Below, one piece after another: positions 25,797 to 34,802 of a stretch of DNA of 64,000 nt (positions are counted from its first letter, which is position 1; the number at the start of each line of letters is the position of its first letter). The position numbers and the translations under genes were made by a program. This DNA comes from Fimbriimonas ginsengisoli (lineage in GTDB: Bacteria > Armatimonadota > Fimbriimonadia > Fimbriimonadales > Fimbriimonadaceae): contig JACOSL010000026.1 of assembly GCA_016179045.1 (NCBI GenBank), positions 1 to 64,000 of the forward strand, in the 5' to 3' direction. Under the pieces are notes generated by a model. The model saw nothing but the letters and a program-made list of their open reading frames with translations, was not told the DNA's origin and made no database searches.

Positions 25797-25984
25797 AGCT
25801 GCTTCCCCTCACCGTGACCGTCCAATACTGCCAGGAAGATGGCGATCTGCTCGTGCCTTGCGAGCCGCGCACCGTCCAGGTCGCCGCCACCGAGGAGGCG
25901 GTTCTGGCGCTCCTTGCCGAGGTGCGCCGCCCGCTGAGGCCGGCGCTGCAGGTCGTGGAAGGCGAGCAGCCAAGCGGGGCGTAG
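25793..25984 (+). CDS. Small protein of unknown function
   Basis: The gene encodes 63 residues and overlaps the previous gene by 4 bp. It begins 'MKLLPLTVTVQYCQEDGDLL', has two strands and a helix, and ends with Gly-Ala. No domain recognised. An R2/R3 repeat module starts 8 bp past the stop. Confidence 0.45.
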   Translation: MKLLPLTVTVQYCQEDGDLLVPCEPRTVQVAATEEAVLALLAEVRRPLRPALQVVEGEQPSGA

Positions 25985-26420
25985 GCCCGCTTGAGCTTTG
26001 CGTGGCCTTGCGGTGGCTTTGCATCGCGTCCGGCAAGAAACTGGCAAGCGAACGCCCGGAGGGCGTGAGCGCAGCCAAGATAAGGAACTTCCCCCTCCCT
26101 CGAGGGAGGGGGCCGGGGGGTGGGTGGCTTAAGCGTTTCCGCTTCGGGCGAAGGCCGCGTGCCAGCCTCCACCCAGTCTCGCATCGGTTCCCTGTAGGCT
26201 CGCACGCCCTCCCCCGCACCGCAGGGGAGGGAAACGAGCCGTGAACTGAGCTGGAGTGGCGGTCGCCGCGAGCGCCCGGAGGGCGTGAGCGCAGCCGAGA
26301 AAAAGAGCTTCCCCCTCCCTTGAGGGAGGGGTCAGGGGGAGGGTGGCTTGCGCATCAATCAGCGGAGTGATCCTAAGAGTCGGCTCAAGCGCGCATATTG
26401 CGCGCCCCCCAGCTAAGCTC
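25985..26420. repeat. Intergenic repeat block with two R3 copies
   Basis: R2 units fill about 25993-26024. An R3 second hairpin (ACGCCC/GGGCGT around GGA, 26050-26066) and the palindrome CCCCCTCCCTCGAGGGAGGGGG (26091-26112) follow. An R5 unit ending in ACCGCAGGGGAGGGA lies at 26144-26232. A second R3 copy (26266-26300), a palindrome (26312-26331) and a G4 motif (26324-26343) complete it. No gene seen. Confidence 0.8.
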
Positions 26421-26433
26421 CATAATCCCCCTT

Positions 26434-27342
26434 GTGCTCAACCCCGGCGTTTACCCCGCCGCCGTCACCCCGATGACCCCGGACGGGGCGGTCGATCTGC
26501 CCGCCGTCGCGCGCCTACTGGCCTGGTTTGAGGCGAGTGGCTGCGCGGGGGCGGTGGTGGCGGGCACCAACGGCGAAGGGCCGAGCCTTTCGACCTACGA
26601 GAAGCGAGACCTGATCCGCGCCGCGGTCGCCTCCGCGGGCAAGCTTTCCATCCTGCTCGGAGTGGCAACATCCAGTCTGGAGGAGGCGGTCTGGCTTTGC
26701 GAGCAAGCTCGCAAAGCAGGCGCGGCCGCTGCCCTCGTGATGCCCCCGGGCTACTTCCGAGAGGCAACTGAGGAAGGAATCGGGCAGTGGTTTTCCGCGT
26801 TGATCGAGAGAACCGCCCTGCCCATCGTCGTCTACAACTTCCCGCAGCGCACGGGCATCGAACTGAGCGCGGCTCTGCTCGGTCGCCTCGCCAAGCACGA
26901 GCGAATGGCGGGAGTCAAGGACAGCAGCGGCAAGGCGGAAAACCTCGCCGCATACCGCGCTGCTCTGGCCGACGGCAAGTGCCTGTTCGTGGGCAACGAA
27001 ACCCTGCTTTGGGACGCGCTCGAGGCGGGCTGGTCGGGCACGATAAGCGGCGTCGCGAACGTGGTGCCGCGCTGGATGTCGCAGATCGTTGCCGAATTCA
27101 TGGGAGGGGCACGCTCCGTCGTGCCTGCAAGAGAGTCCGCCCAAACGAAATTCGCGCTCGCACTCCCCGTCGTCAAGGCCCTTCGCGCAGAGCCGCAGCC
27201 CGCCACCAACAAGGCCCTGCTCGAAAGCCTCGGGTTGCTTCCGTGCGGCGCCGTGCGCCTGCCCCTGCTGAGCGCCGACCCGAGCCGGATCAAGGGGCTG
27301 CGGAGCCAGATCGAAGAGCGGGTTGGCGTGCCCACGCCATAA
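26434..27342 (+). CDS. Dihydrodipicolinate synthase-family aldolase
   Basis: This protein of about 302 residues starts at GTG 26434. TTG 26398 is in frame, but CATAAT at 26421-26426 ends 7 bases before the GTG. Features are 'VVAGTNGEGPSLSTYEKRDL' (the family's G-T-T-G-E region, here with Asn), 'LPIVVYNFPQRTGIELS' with the active-site tyrosine, and 'MAGVKDSSGKAENLAAYRAA' with the Schiff-base lysine. DapA condenses pyruvate with aspartate semialdehyde; related lyases act on sialic or sugar acids. The Thr-to-Asn change leaves the substrate uncertain. Confidence 0.8.
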   Translation: MLNPGVYPAAVTPMTPDGAVDLPAVARLLAWFEASGCAGAVVAGTNGEGPSLSTYEKRDLIRAAVASAGKLSILLGVATSSLEEAVWLCEQARKAGAAAALVMPPGYFREATEEGIGQWFSALIERTALPIVVYNFPQRTGIELSAALLGRLAKHERMAGVKDSSGKAENLAAYRAALADGKCLFVGNETLLWDALEAGWSGTISGVANVVPRWMSQIVAEFMGGARSVVPARESAQTKFALALPVVKALRAEPQPATNKALLESLGLLPCGAVRLPLLSADPSRIKGLRSQIEERVGVPTP

Positions 27343-27349
27343 TCAGCCC

Positions 27350-28114
27350 ATGCTTCTGGAAGGCAAATCGGGCCTCGTCCTCAACGTCACCAACAAGAAC
27401 AGCATCGGCTGGGCGATCGCCGACCTCGCCAATCGGCACGGCGCCACGGTTGGCGTCGGAGGCCAGAACGAGCGGATGCTCGAGGGCGTGCGCAAGCTGG
27501 TCGAAGGGCGCGAGCGCTTCAAGACCCACCAGGTTGACTTCCAAGACGATCTAGAGATCGACCAGCTCGCCGAGCAGGTTGCCGCCGAGTACGGCAAGAT
27601 CGATTTCCTGGTCCACAGCGCCGCGTTCGCCAATCGGGATGACCTCGCGGGCCGATTCATCGACACCTCCCGCGAGGGGTTCAAGCTGGCGCTAGAAGTG
27701 TCGGCTTACAGCCTCGTCCGGGTGTGTAGGGCCCTTGAGCCCGTCCTCGCCGACGATGCGAGCGTGCTGACGCTCAGCTATCTGGGCAGCGTCCGCGCGG
27801 TCGGGAATTACAACGTGATGGGGGTGGCGAAGGCTGCCCTCGAATCTTCCGTGCGCTACCTTGCCGTCGATCTCGGCGTTCGGGGCATCCGGGTGAACAC
27901 CCTCAGCCCTGGGCCTATCAATACGGTGGCGGCGCGCGGCGTGAAGGGCCTGGCCGAGATGATCGAAACGGTGCACCAGCGCGCGCCGCTCAAGCGGCGG
28001 TTCGGCCAGGAAGAGGTCGCCGGCGCTGCCGTGTATCTGATCAGCGATCTCGGCCGTGGGGTCACCGGCCAGGTGATCTACGTCGATAGCGGCTACAACA
28101 TTTTGGGGTTCTGA
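27350..28114 (+). CDS. fabI: Enoyl-ACP reductase FabI
   Basis: This 254-residue short-chain reductase shows the FabI arrangement: 'LNVTNKNSIGWAIA' for NADH, Tyr144 and Tyr154 with Lys161 in 'LSYLGSVRAVGNYNVMGVAK', and 'LSPGPINTVAARGV' for the substrate loop. It reduces the enoyl-ACP double bond in the last step of fatty-acid elongation. CATAAT (27338-27343) ends 6 bases before ATG 27350, so the mRNA may be leaderless. It starts 7 bp after the aldolase stop, so readthrough is also possible. Confidence 0.93.
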   Translation: MLLEGKSGLVLNVTNKNSIGWAIADLANRHGATVGVGGQNERMLEGVRKLVEGRERFKTHQVDFQDDLEIDQLAEQVAAEYGKIDFLVHSAAFANRDDLAGRFIDTSREGFKLALEVSAYSLVRVCRALEPVLADDASVLTLSYLGSVRAVGNYNVMGVAKAALESSVRYLAVDLGVRGIRVNTLSPGPINTVAARGVKGLAEMIETVHQRAPLKRRFGQEEVAGAAVYLISDLGRGVTGQVIYVDSGYNILGF

Positions 28115-28133
28115 CGCCCCGCACTAAACGAAC

Positions 28134-28178
28134 CCGGGGATTTGCCGCTTGCGGCAAATCCCCGGACTTCTGTCGTTT
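28134..28178. terminator. Rho-independent terminator, probably bidirectional
   Basis: Stem CCGGGGATTTGCCGC / GCGGCAAATCCCCGG with a TT loop is followed by TTCTGTCGTTTTT. It lies between convergent fabI and the lipoprotein gene. Confidence 0.8.
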
Positions 28179-28187
28179 TTCCTCGCC

Positions 28188-29138
28188 CTAGCTGACGACG
28201 ACCGCACAGGTGTTGCTCACCAACGGGTCGTAAATGCTGCTTGCTACCACGGTGAAAGTTCCGGGCGAAGCGGGGGCCGTGTAAAGGCCGGTGGGGGAAA
28301 TGGTCCCGCCGCCCTGTTCTTGCACGGTCCAACTGACCCCAAGGCTGAAGGGATCGTTGGCGACTGTCGCGGTGAACTGCTGAGTACCGTTTGTGGCAAC
28401 GGCAACCGACGGCGCCTGATCGACCGCCACGGTCACGAGCGATGCGGCCCGCACGTCGCCGGGTGCGCTGGTGACCTTATCGATCGTTGCCACGACTTGA
28501 GCCATTCCGGGACTGACGAAAGTCGCCAGCCCATCGGGAGTGACCGTCAGCAGGTCTTGGCGCAGGCTCGCCCAAGCTATCGCGCCCGGCTCGACTGCGA
28601 CCAGGTTTCCATGAAAGTCTTGGCCAATTGCAAAGAGTTGAGCGGCGCCGCCATCCACGACCGTGCTTTGCGAGGGCAGTACGGTCACCGCAACGATCGT
28701 GGCCTGCGCCTCGACCGTCGGCACGCCGCCGCCATCCTGAAACACCGTAACGTTGGCATTCACCGTGCCCACTATCGGGTTGTCCAGCGTCGACGCGGCT
28801 CCCGCCTCAGCAAAAAACGTCATCGTGAGGCGATAATCGCCCGGCACGACCGCTTGGGGCGAGATGTAGTGCACCGTATGAACGCCAAGTTCCGCGTCTC
28901 GGTCGATCGACCAAAGGAGATTGCCGCCTCCGCTGAGCGCACCGGGAAGCGAAACGCGCACAGAGAGGGCGGATGCGGGCGCTGTCACCTGACGCGTGCG
29001 CGCCGGCCAGATAATGTCGAGAAGCAACGGCGTCGCGCCTCCGGCTCCGGCGCCCGCACCCGCGCCATGGCCTCCGCAACCGAAGAGCGAAAGCGCGGCA
29101 AAAAGAGCCGTGCACGCGAGGACCCAGCGACGCACCAT
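28188..29138 (-). CDS. Lipoprotein with Ig-like domains
   Basis: This 316-residue protein starts at ATG 29138. The N-terminus 'MVRRWVLACTALFAALSLFGC' is a lipoprotein signal with lipobox LFGC, followed by a Gly/Ala-rich linker. The rest is beta-rich, with bacterial Ig-like (Big2-like) repeats, including 'QQFTATVANDPFSLGVSWTV' and 'GTISPTGLYTAPASPGTFTV' at the C-terminus. A promoter (TTGTCA, 18 bases, TACTCT) ends 6 bases before the ATG. It is probably an outer- or inner-membrane-anchored surface protein of unknown task. Confidence 0.75.
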   Translation of the reverse strand: MVRRWVLACTALFAALSLFGCGGHGAGAGAGAGGATPLLLDIIWPARTRQVTAPASALSVRVSLPGALSGGGNLLWSIDRDAELGVHTVHYISPQAVVPGDYRLTMTFFAEAGAASTLDNPIVGTVNANVTVFQDGGGVPTVEAQATIVAVTVLPSQSTVVDGGAAQLFAIGQDFHGNLVAVEPGAIAWASLRQDLLTVTPDGLATFVSPGMAQVVATIDKVTSAPGDVRAASLVTVAVDQAPSVAVATNGTQQFTATVANDPFSLGVSWTVQEQGGGTISPTGLYTAPASPGTFTVVASSIYDPLVSNTCAVVVS

Positions 29139-29144
29139 GAACAT

Positions 29145-29174
29145 AGAGTACACGCGAATCTGCCGCTTTGACAA
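29145..29174 (-). promoter_or_regulatory. Promoter of the Ig-like lipoprotein
   Basis: TTGTCA (29169-29174) and TACTCT (29145-29150) on the minus strand are 18 bases apart. The start codon follows 6 bases after the -10 box. Confidence 0.6.
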
Positions 29175-29234
29175 GCCAGCGTTGAAACTTCCCAAGCCCG
29201 AACCCCCAATCCTTAGTAGAACGACCGCTCAGGG

Positions 29235-29240
29235 TACAAT
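29235..29240 (+). promoter_or_regulatory. -10 box upstream of rpmH
   Basis: TACAAT lies 36 bases before the rpmH start. A -35 box is not clear. Confidence 0.4.
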
Positions 29241-29276
29241 CTAAGTTCGACTTCAGGCGAAGGGCACGATCATCCG

Positions 29277-29411
29277 ATGAAACGCACGTTCCAGCCCAAC
29301 AACCGCAAGCGGCACAAAACGCACGGATTTCGCATCCGGATGCGCACCACGGACGGCCGCAACGTCCTTAAGCGCCGGCGGCTTCGCGGGCGGTCGAGGC
29401 TGGCGGCATAG
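29277..29411 (+). CDS. rpmH: 50S ribosomal protein L34
   Basis: This 44-residue, highly basic protein reads '[20 protein letters not shown]' and continues '[15 protein letters not shown]', the L34 consensus. It heads the rpmH-rnpA-yidD-yidC-jag gene order common next to the replication origin in many bacteria. No dnaA or clustered DnaA boxes are visible upstream, where a lipoprotein gene ends instead. Start at ATG 29277. Confidence 0.95.
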   Translation: MKRTFQPNNRKRHKTHGFRIRMRTTDGRNVLKRRRLRGRSRLAA

Positions 29412-29476
29412 TCAGGGGCCCTCGTCGGATTCGATTCGACAACATCCTCACTCAAGGCCTAGCCACAAGCGGTCCG

Positions 29477-29746
29477 TTGGGCAAGCTGGTTGCGGACCGT
29501 GGAGAGGGTCTGATCGGGATCGGGGTGGCGCGAAAGATCGGTTGCATCGCGCGCAGGAACGGGGTGAGGCGCAGGTCGAAGGCGATCCTCGCCGCGATGG
29601 TCGAGCGAATCGCCCGGAACCTCGATTACGTATTGCTGCTTGGAGAAAAATCGGCGCAAGCCTCGCACGGTGAAATGCAGGCCGAGATCGGATTGCTGTT
29701 CGAGAGGATGAATGCCAGATGGGCAAACGAGCCGCCGTCTTCCTAA
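29477..29746 (+). CDS. rnpA: Ribonuclease P protein component
   Basis: The basic core '[20 protein letters not shown]' is the RnpA RNR region (here 'RRNGVRRR'). The protein binds RNase P RNA and aids tRNA 5' maturation. The first ATG/GTG/TTG in frame is TTG 29477. The frame is open upstream to 29372, and the translation '[20 protein letters not shown]' matches the usual RnpA N-terminus. The true start is therefore probably a rare codon near 29408 (ATA) or 29429 (ATT, AGGGG 10 bases upstream). It overlaps yidD by 28 bp. Confidence 0.8.
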   Translation: MGKLVADRGEGLIGIGVARKIGCIARRNGVRRRSKAILAAMVERIARNLDYVLLLGEKSAQASHGEMQAEIGLLFERMNARWANEPPSS

Positions 29747-29928
29747 TCCATGCTTATCGAGCCGCTTTCCGCTGGATGCCCTCCATGTGCCGCTATCAAC
29801 CCACCTGTTCCCGCTACACCGAGGAGGCGATCCGCCGCTACGGCGTGCTGCGCGGAAGCTGGATGGGCCTTCGCCGGATATGCCGTTGCCACCCGTTCAG
29901 GCCGGGGGGCTTTGACCCCGTTCCCTGA
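29719..29928 (+). CDS. yidD: Membrane protein insertion efficiency factor
   Basis: This 69-residue protein has all YidD marks: '[20 protein letters not shown]', '[20 protein letters not shown]', and three conserved cysteines. It sits at the inner membrane with YidC and helps insert membrane proteins. It overlaps rnpA and lies 18 bp before yidC. Confidence 0.95.
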   Translation: MGKRAAVFLIHAYRAAFRWMPSMCRYQPTCSRYTEEAIRRYGVLRGSWMGLRRICRCHPFRPGGFDPVP

Positions 29929-29946
29929 TCGCGCGCCGAGGACCTC

Positions 29947-31341
29947 ATGAGCAAGCCCGCCCGGAAGCCGAACATCGCAGGAATGCTCCTGCCCTATATC
30001 ATCATCTTCTTGGCGCTGCAACTATGGATGATGCGCGGCCAGCAGGCTCCCGATGCCCGCACCTCGACGGTGCTCGTCGCCGCCATGCGCGATCTCAACG
30101 CAAAGGCGCGGGACCTCGACATGGCTGGCCTGCGGCCGACCGTCGACCGCCGCATCGACGAGGAGTTCAAAGGGGGCAAGCTCACCCAGGGCGACGCGGA
30201 CGATCGCCGGTTCGAGGTGGCCCTGCTGACTTCCGACTGCCAGTTGCGAGAAGGGCAGGTGTATCACGACCTCAGCCGCATGCAGGCCGCCTACCAGGGG
30301 CTCGAGCGCGAGTACAAAGCTCGTCGCGGCACTCCGATCTGGCAGGCGAAGACTTTTCCGATGCCGGGGCAGCACGTGGCTTGGACCGGGCAAGCACTCT
30401 TCGATCACGCGCGAGAAACGCTGAGCCAGGCGAATCAGCGAGATCTCACCTACGGCATCCTGCCCGGCTACGACATCATCGATTTCCTCGTCCGGATGAG
30501 CGGCTCCCGGCCCGGCCTCAGCTATTGGCTCGCGTGCCTCATTCTCGCCGTGCTCGTGCGCGCCGCCGTGTATCCGCTTAGCCAGAAGCAATACATGTGG
30601 GGCCGCCAGATGGGCCAGCTTCAGCCCCTCACCCGCGAAATCAAAGAGAAGTACAAGGACGACGTTCAGACCCAGGGGCTGAAGACCATGGAGCTGTACC
30701 GCGAGTACGGGATGAACCCGTACGCCGGGTGCCTGCCCGCGCTGATCCAGCTGCCGCTGTTTCTCACCGTGTACCAGTTCATGCTGCGCTACCGGTTCGA
30801 GTTCCAGAAGGGCACGTTCCTGTGGATAAACCCCTCGATCGATATCTCCAACGGTTGGTTCGCGCCGAACCTTGGCATGGAGGACAAGCTGCTCGTGATC
30901 TTCTATGCGATCACGATGGTCGTCAGCACGCTGCTGATGCCGATCACCGACCCCAGCAACGCTCGCCAGCAACGCCTGATCAGCGTGGGCATCTCGGTGG
31001 TATTCGCTGCTTCGATGCTCTTTGGCGCGTTCCCCGTTCCAGCCGCCTTCATCCTCTACTGGACCTTCACGAATATCCTCGCTACCGCGCAGGCGATCCG
31101 GGCGTACCGCAGCCCCTTGCCGCCCCTGGTGAAAGTCAATTCGCCCACCGGCGGGGTGTATCCCGCTCCGAGCGTGAAAACCGGGGGCTGGCGCGAGAAG
31201 ATCATGAAGGCGATGGAGCAGCAGATGGAGGATCAGAAGCGCCGGCAGGAAGACACTGGCGCGACCAAGCCCGAGCTGCCGACCAACGGCAAGGTGCGGA
31301 CCGGCAAGCCGGCGACCCACAAGCCCAAGAAGAGGCGGTAG
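29947..31341 (+). CDS. yidC: Membrane protein insertase YidC
   Basis: This 464-residue protein has a first helix at residues 12-30, about 150 residues of helical periplasmic domain, then the conserved core: 'YWLACLILAVLVRAAVYPLS' with the hydrophilic-groove arginine, a coiled cytoplasmic hairpin ('LTREIKEKYKDDVQTQGLKT'), 'NPYAGCLPALIQLPLFLTVY', and two more helices. The tail is lysine-rich and may contact ribosomes. YidC inserts membrane proteins alone or with Sec. The periplasmic part is mostly helical, unlike the E. coli beta-domain. Confidence 0.95.
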   Translation: MSKPARKPNIAGMLLPYIIIFLALQLWMMRGQQAPDARTSTVLVAAMRDLNAKARDLDMAGLRPTVDRRIDEEFKGGKLTQGDADDRRFEVALLTSDCQLREGQVYHDLSRMQAAYQGLEREYKARRGTPIWQAKTFPMPGQHVAWTGQALFDHARETLSQANQRDLTYGILPGYDIIDFLVRMSGSRPGLSYWLACLILAVLVRAAVYPLSQKQYMWGRQMGQLQPLTREIKEKYKDDVQTQGLKTMELYREYGMNPYAGCLPALIQLPLFLTVYQFMLRYRFEFQKGTFLWINPSIDISNGWFAPNLGMEDKLLVIFYAITMVVSTLLMPITDPSNARQQRLISVGISVVFAASMLFGAFPVPAAFILYWTFTNILATAQAIRAYRSPLPPLVKVNSPTGGVYPAPSVKTGGWREKIMKAMEQQMEDQKRRQEDTGATKPELPTNGKVRTGKPATHKPKKRR

Positions 31342-31390
31342 TCGCAAGCGCGACGAACCACCGCCGAAGCGAGTAAAGTCAGGGGACCTA

Positions 31391-32239
31391 ATGACGACCA
31401 TCGAAGTGACCGGCAAGACCATCGAAGAAGCGACCCGATTGGCGGGCGAGAAGCTCGGCGTAAACGCCGACAGCCTCTCGATCACCGTGATCGAGGAAAC
31501 CAAGGGCAAAGGCCTGTTCGGCCAAGGCAAGGTGCGCTTGCGCGCCGAGGTGGCCGCCCAAGCCGCCGTCGTCGAAGCGCCCGCCGAGAGCCCCAAGCCT
31601 GCGAGGGCCCCACGGGTCGCCAAGAAGGCGGCCGCGCCAGTCGCCGCGACTGCGACGCCCGAAGAGCTGGCAGAAGCGCCCGCGAAGGAAGCCAAAGTGG
31701 CCAGGCCGCGAGGCAAGAAGGCGCCTGAAGCCCCCGCCGCAGAAGCCGCGACCCCGGCGATCCAGGAGGCCGAAGTCGTCGCAACCGATACGCAGGCACA
31801 GCAACTTAGAGACCTCCTCACCGGCCTCCTCGCCAAAGGCGAACTGAGCGTCGACGTTAAGGTGACGCAGATGTCGGGCCGCTACGTGACCCTCGAGATC
31901 GACGGCACCGACGTCGCCCACCTCATCGGAAAGCACGGCGAAGTGCTCAACGCGATGCAGTACCTGTTCAACATCATCGCCTCGCGCAAGTACGCCAACG
32001 GCGTGCGCGCCACTCTTGACGGCAACGACTACCGCAAGCGGCGCGAAGCGGCGCTGACCAAGCTCGCCCTCGGCATCGCCAAAGAAGTGAACTCGCGCGG
32101 CGAGGAGGCGGTGCTAGACGCCTTGCCCGCCTTCGAGCGGCGCGTCGTTCATAAGGCGCTCACCGGCATGGCCGGGGTCACCACCTACAGCGAGGGTGAG
32201 GAGCCGAACCGGCGGGTCGTGATCGCGCCGGCGGAATGA
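31391..32239 (+). CDS. jag: Jag / KhpB RNA-binding protein
   Basis: In this 282-residue protein, residues 1-55 are a Jag_N domain ('KTIEEATRLAGEKLGVNADS'), 60-130 an Ala/Pro/Lys linker, 150-200 a KH domain ('LIGKHGEVLNAMQYLFNIIA'), and the C-terminus an R3H domain ('RREAALTKLALGIAKEVNSR'). It binds RNA and affects cell elongation in other bacteria. It lies 49 bp after yidC, the usual partner. Confidence 0.93.
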   Translation: MTTIEVTGKTIEEATRLAGEKLGVNADSLSITVIEETKGKGLFGQGKVRLRAEVAAQAAVVEAPAESPKPARAPRVAKKAAAPVAATATPEELAEAPAKEAKVARPRGKKAPEAPAAEAATPAIQEAEVVATDTQAQQLRDLLTGLLAKGELSVDVKVTQMSGRYVTLEIDGTDVAHLIGKHGEVLNAMQYLFNIIASRKYANGVRATLDGNDYRKRREAALTKLALGIAKEVNSRGEEAVLDALPAFERRVVHKALTGMAGVTTYSEGEEPNRRVVIAPAE

Positions 32240-32264
32240 GCGCGGCGAGCCCCATGCCGGGCTG

Positions 32265-33518
32265 ATGTTCCTGCTCTACAACATTGTCCTCACGCTCTCG
32301 GCGGTCTTCTGGCTGCCTTGGATGTGGCTTCGGACGCGCCGACGAAAGGAGCAGCCGAACTGGAAGGAGCGTGGCGGAGACTACGCGATCGAGCCGCTGC
32401 CCGACGCCCACCGCATCTGGTTTCACGCGGTTTCGGTCGGCGAGGTGGTGGCCTCGCTTCCGATTCTTCGCGAGCTCCGCGACCTCCTGCCCGGCTGGGA
32501 GATCGCGCTCAGCGTGACCACCAGCAGCGGCCACAAGACGGCGCGCGAGCGCGCGGCCGGCCTCTACGATCACCTGGTGTATTTCCCAATCGACGTGGCC
32601 CGCTTCCAACTGGCCGCGATGAGCCGCGTTCGCCCCAAGGCGGTCGCGATCATGGAGACCGAGCTCTGGTTCAACTTCCTTTGGGCCGCGCGAGCGTGCC
32701 GGGCGAGGACGTTGCTCGTGAACGGCCGCATCGGCGACCGCTCGTTCGGGCGAAGCCGCTGGCTTCGGTTCTTCTATCGCCGCCTGCTCGCGATGCTCGA
32801 CCGGACGCTCGCCCAAAGCGAGCGCGACGCCGAACGTCTGCGCGCTCTCGGCGCGCAGGGCGTCGAAGTGATGGGCAACTGCAAGTTCGACGAGGCGCTC
32901 GAAGGCGCCGCGGCGAACCCGGCAGAGTTGCGTGCGCACTACGGTATCCCGAAGGAGCGGCGGGTGGTTGTCGTGGGTTCGACCCGGAGCGAGCTGGAGG
33001 AGTCGCTCGTCATCGAGGCGATCCAAGCGGTGGGCCTCCACGATCTCACCGTGATCCATGCGCCTCGGCATCTGGAGCGCGCGCCCGCCCTCGCCTCGGC
33101 AGTGGAGCAGGCTTTCGGCCAGGTCGCGCTGCGCTCGAAGGGCCAAACCGGCGACTATCTGATTCTCGACACATACGGCGAATTATCTGGCCTCTATGCG
33201 ATCGCCGACGTGGTCGTGATCGGAGGTGGTTTCGACCGGCTTGGCGGGCAAAACCTGATCCAACCGCTGGCATGCGGTAAGCCGGTGCTGCACGGGCCCC
33301 ACATGAACAACTTCGCCGACGTCACCGCGAGCGCCCTCGCCGCCGGCGCCAGCAGCGTGTGTTCTACCGCGCAAGAACTGTCCGCGAGTCTGAAGCAGCT
33401 CCTAGACGACCCCGAGGAGCGCGAGAAGATGGGCGCGGCGGCGCGGGAGCTGGTTAAGCAGAATGCTGGCGCAAGCCGCCGATACGCGGAGGCAATCGCG
33501 GCCGAGGCCACTCGCTAG
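32265..33518 (+). CDS. waaA: Kdo transferase (lipid A glycosyltransferase)
   Basis: This 417-residue protein has one N-terminal membrane anchor, then 'IWFHAVSVGEVVASLPILRE' and 'AIMETELWFNFLWAARACRA', the WaaA signature sites. The C-terminal GT-B half has 'VVIGGGFDRLGGQNLIQPLA'. It adds 3-deoxy-manno-octulosonate to lipid A precursors, so the cell makes LPS, in line with the Lpt operon at 47-50 kb. It starts 25 bp after jag. Confidence 0.93.
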   Translation: MFLLYNIVLTLSAVFWLPWMWLRTRRRKEQPNWKERGGDYAIEPLPDAHRIWFHAVSVGEVVASLPILRELRDLLPGWEIALSVTTSSGHKTARERAAGLYDHLVYFPIDVARFQLAAMSRVRPKAVAIMETELWFNFLWAARACRARTLLVNGRIGDRSFGRSRWLRFFYRRLLAMLDRTLAQSERDAERLRALGAQGVEVMGNCKFDEALEGAAANPAELRAHYGIPKERRVVVVGSTRSELEESLVIEAIQAVGLHDLTVIHAPRHLERAPALASAVEQAFGQVALRSKGQTGDYLILDTYGELSGLYAIADVVVIGGGFDRLGGQNLIQPLACGKPVLHGPHMNNFADVTASALAAGASSVCSTAQELSASLKQLLDDPEEREKMGAAARELVKQNAGASRRYAEAIAAEATR

Positions 33519-33603
33519 CTCGCCAAGCTCCCTTTCGCGCCGGTGCGTCGTCCGTTCTCTGACGAGGAGGTCCAACGCTCCCGTCTGGCTGTCAGCGACT
33601 TCT

Positions 33604-34719
33604 ATGAAACCGGACAACCTTTTCGAAAACCAGGCGAGCATCAAGGTATTTGGCATCGGCGGTGCGGGCAGCAACGCCGTCAACCGCATGATCCTGGAGG
33701 GCGTGGTCGGCGTGCAGTTCGTGGCGATGAACACGGACGCGCAGGCGCTCAACCTCTCGCACGCCGCCACCCGCGTTCAACTGGGCGAAAAGCTCACGAA
33801 GGGCCTCGGCGCGGGTGGAGACCCGGTCGTGGGTGAGGCCGCCGCTCGGGAATCCGAGAAAGCCATCGCCGCCCAGCTCGAAGGCGCGGACATGGTGTTC
33901 ATCACCGCCGGCATGGGCGGCGGCACCGGCACGGGCGGGGCTCCTATCGTGGCCGACATGGCCAAGCAGATGGGCATCCTCACCGTGGGCGTCGTGACCA
34001 AGCCGTTCCTGTTCGAGGGCCCGCGCCGCCGGCGCGCAGCCGAAGAGGGCGCCGCTCGCTTGCAGGAGCATGTCGATACCCTAATCACGGTGCCGAACGA
34101 CAAGCTGATCGCGATCGCCGAGAAGCGCACCACGATGCAGCAGGCCTTCGCCCTCGCCGACGACGTGCTGCGCCAAGGGGTGCAGGGCATCTCCGACATC
34201 ATCCTCCTGCCCGGAATCATCAACGTCGACTTCGCGGACGTGAAGAGCGTGATGAGCAACGCCGGCGTCGCCCTTATGGGCCTAGGCAAGGGCATTGGCG
34301 AACAACGTGCGCGCATGGCCGCGATGGCGGCCGCCAACTCGCCCTTGCTCGAGACCACGGTTCAAGGCGCCAAGCGGCTTCTCGTGAACGTCACCGGCGG
34401 GCCCGATTTCAGCATCGGCGAGGCCCACGAGGCGATGGATTACATCTTGCAGTTCACCGACCCCGACGACGCCGAGATCATCATGGGCCACGTGATGAAA
34501 GAGGGCGGCGATGGCGAGGTGCAAGTCACTCTCCTCGCGGCGGGCATGGTGCCGGGCATCGCGCGCCTGCCCGATTCGGAAGTGTTCTTCGATAACGCGG
34601 AGAAGCCGGCTGCCTCTCCGCGCATGTCGCCCTTCAGCAGCCCCGCGCCTATCGAACTGGACGAGATCGACCTGGACATTCCCACCTTTCTGCGCAGGCA
34701 GAAGATGGGTGGATCGTAG
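33604..34719 (+). CDS. ftsZ: Cell division GTPase FtsZ
   Basis: This 371-residue protein carries GGAGSN (residues 19-24), the tubulin signature GGGTGTG (105-111) and the T7 loop NVDFADV (207-213). A short C-terminal linker ends in 'DLDIPTFLRRQ', the peptide that binds FtsA/ZipA-type partners. Start ATG 33604 gives the usual N-terminus. FtsZ builds the division ring. Here it sits outside a dcw cluster, after waaA. Confidence 0.97.
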   Translation: MKPDNLFENQASIKVFGIGGAGSNAVNRMILEGVVGVQFVAMNTDAQALNLSHAATRVQLGEKLTKGLGAGGDPVVGEAAARESEKAIAAQLEGADMVFITAGMGGGTGTGGAPIVADMAKQMGILTVGVVTKPFLFEGPRRRRAAEEGAARLQEHVDTLITVPNDKLIAIAEKRTTMQQAFALADDVLRQGVQGISDIILLPGIINVDFADVKSVMSNAGVALMGLGKGIGEQRARMAAMAAANSPLLETTVQGAKRLLVNVTGGPDFSIGEAHEAMDYILQFTDPDDAEIIMGHVMKEGGDGEVQVTLLAAGMVPGIARLPDSEVFFDNAEKPAASPRMSPFSSPAPIELDEIDLDIPTFLRRQKMGGS

Positions 34720-34802
34720 CGGAGGACAAGCCGAAGCCATCATCCCCATAAGCAGGAGAAGGCCGACCGACAGAGTCGGCGCAAGGCTGGTCCAAACGCA
34801 TG

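Noticed and set aside
28134-29276. Replication origin next to rpmH
   Set aside because: The rpmH-rnpA-yidC order suggests it, but no dnaA gene, DnaA-box cluster or AT-rich unwinding region was seen.
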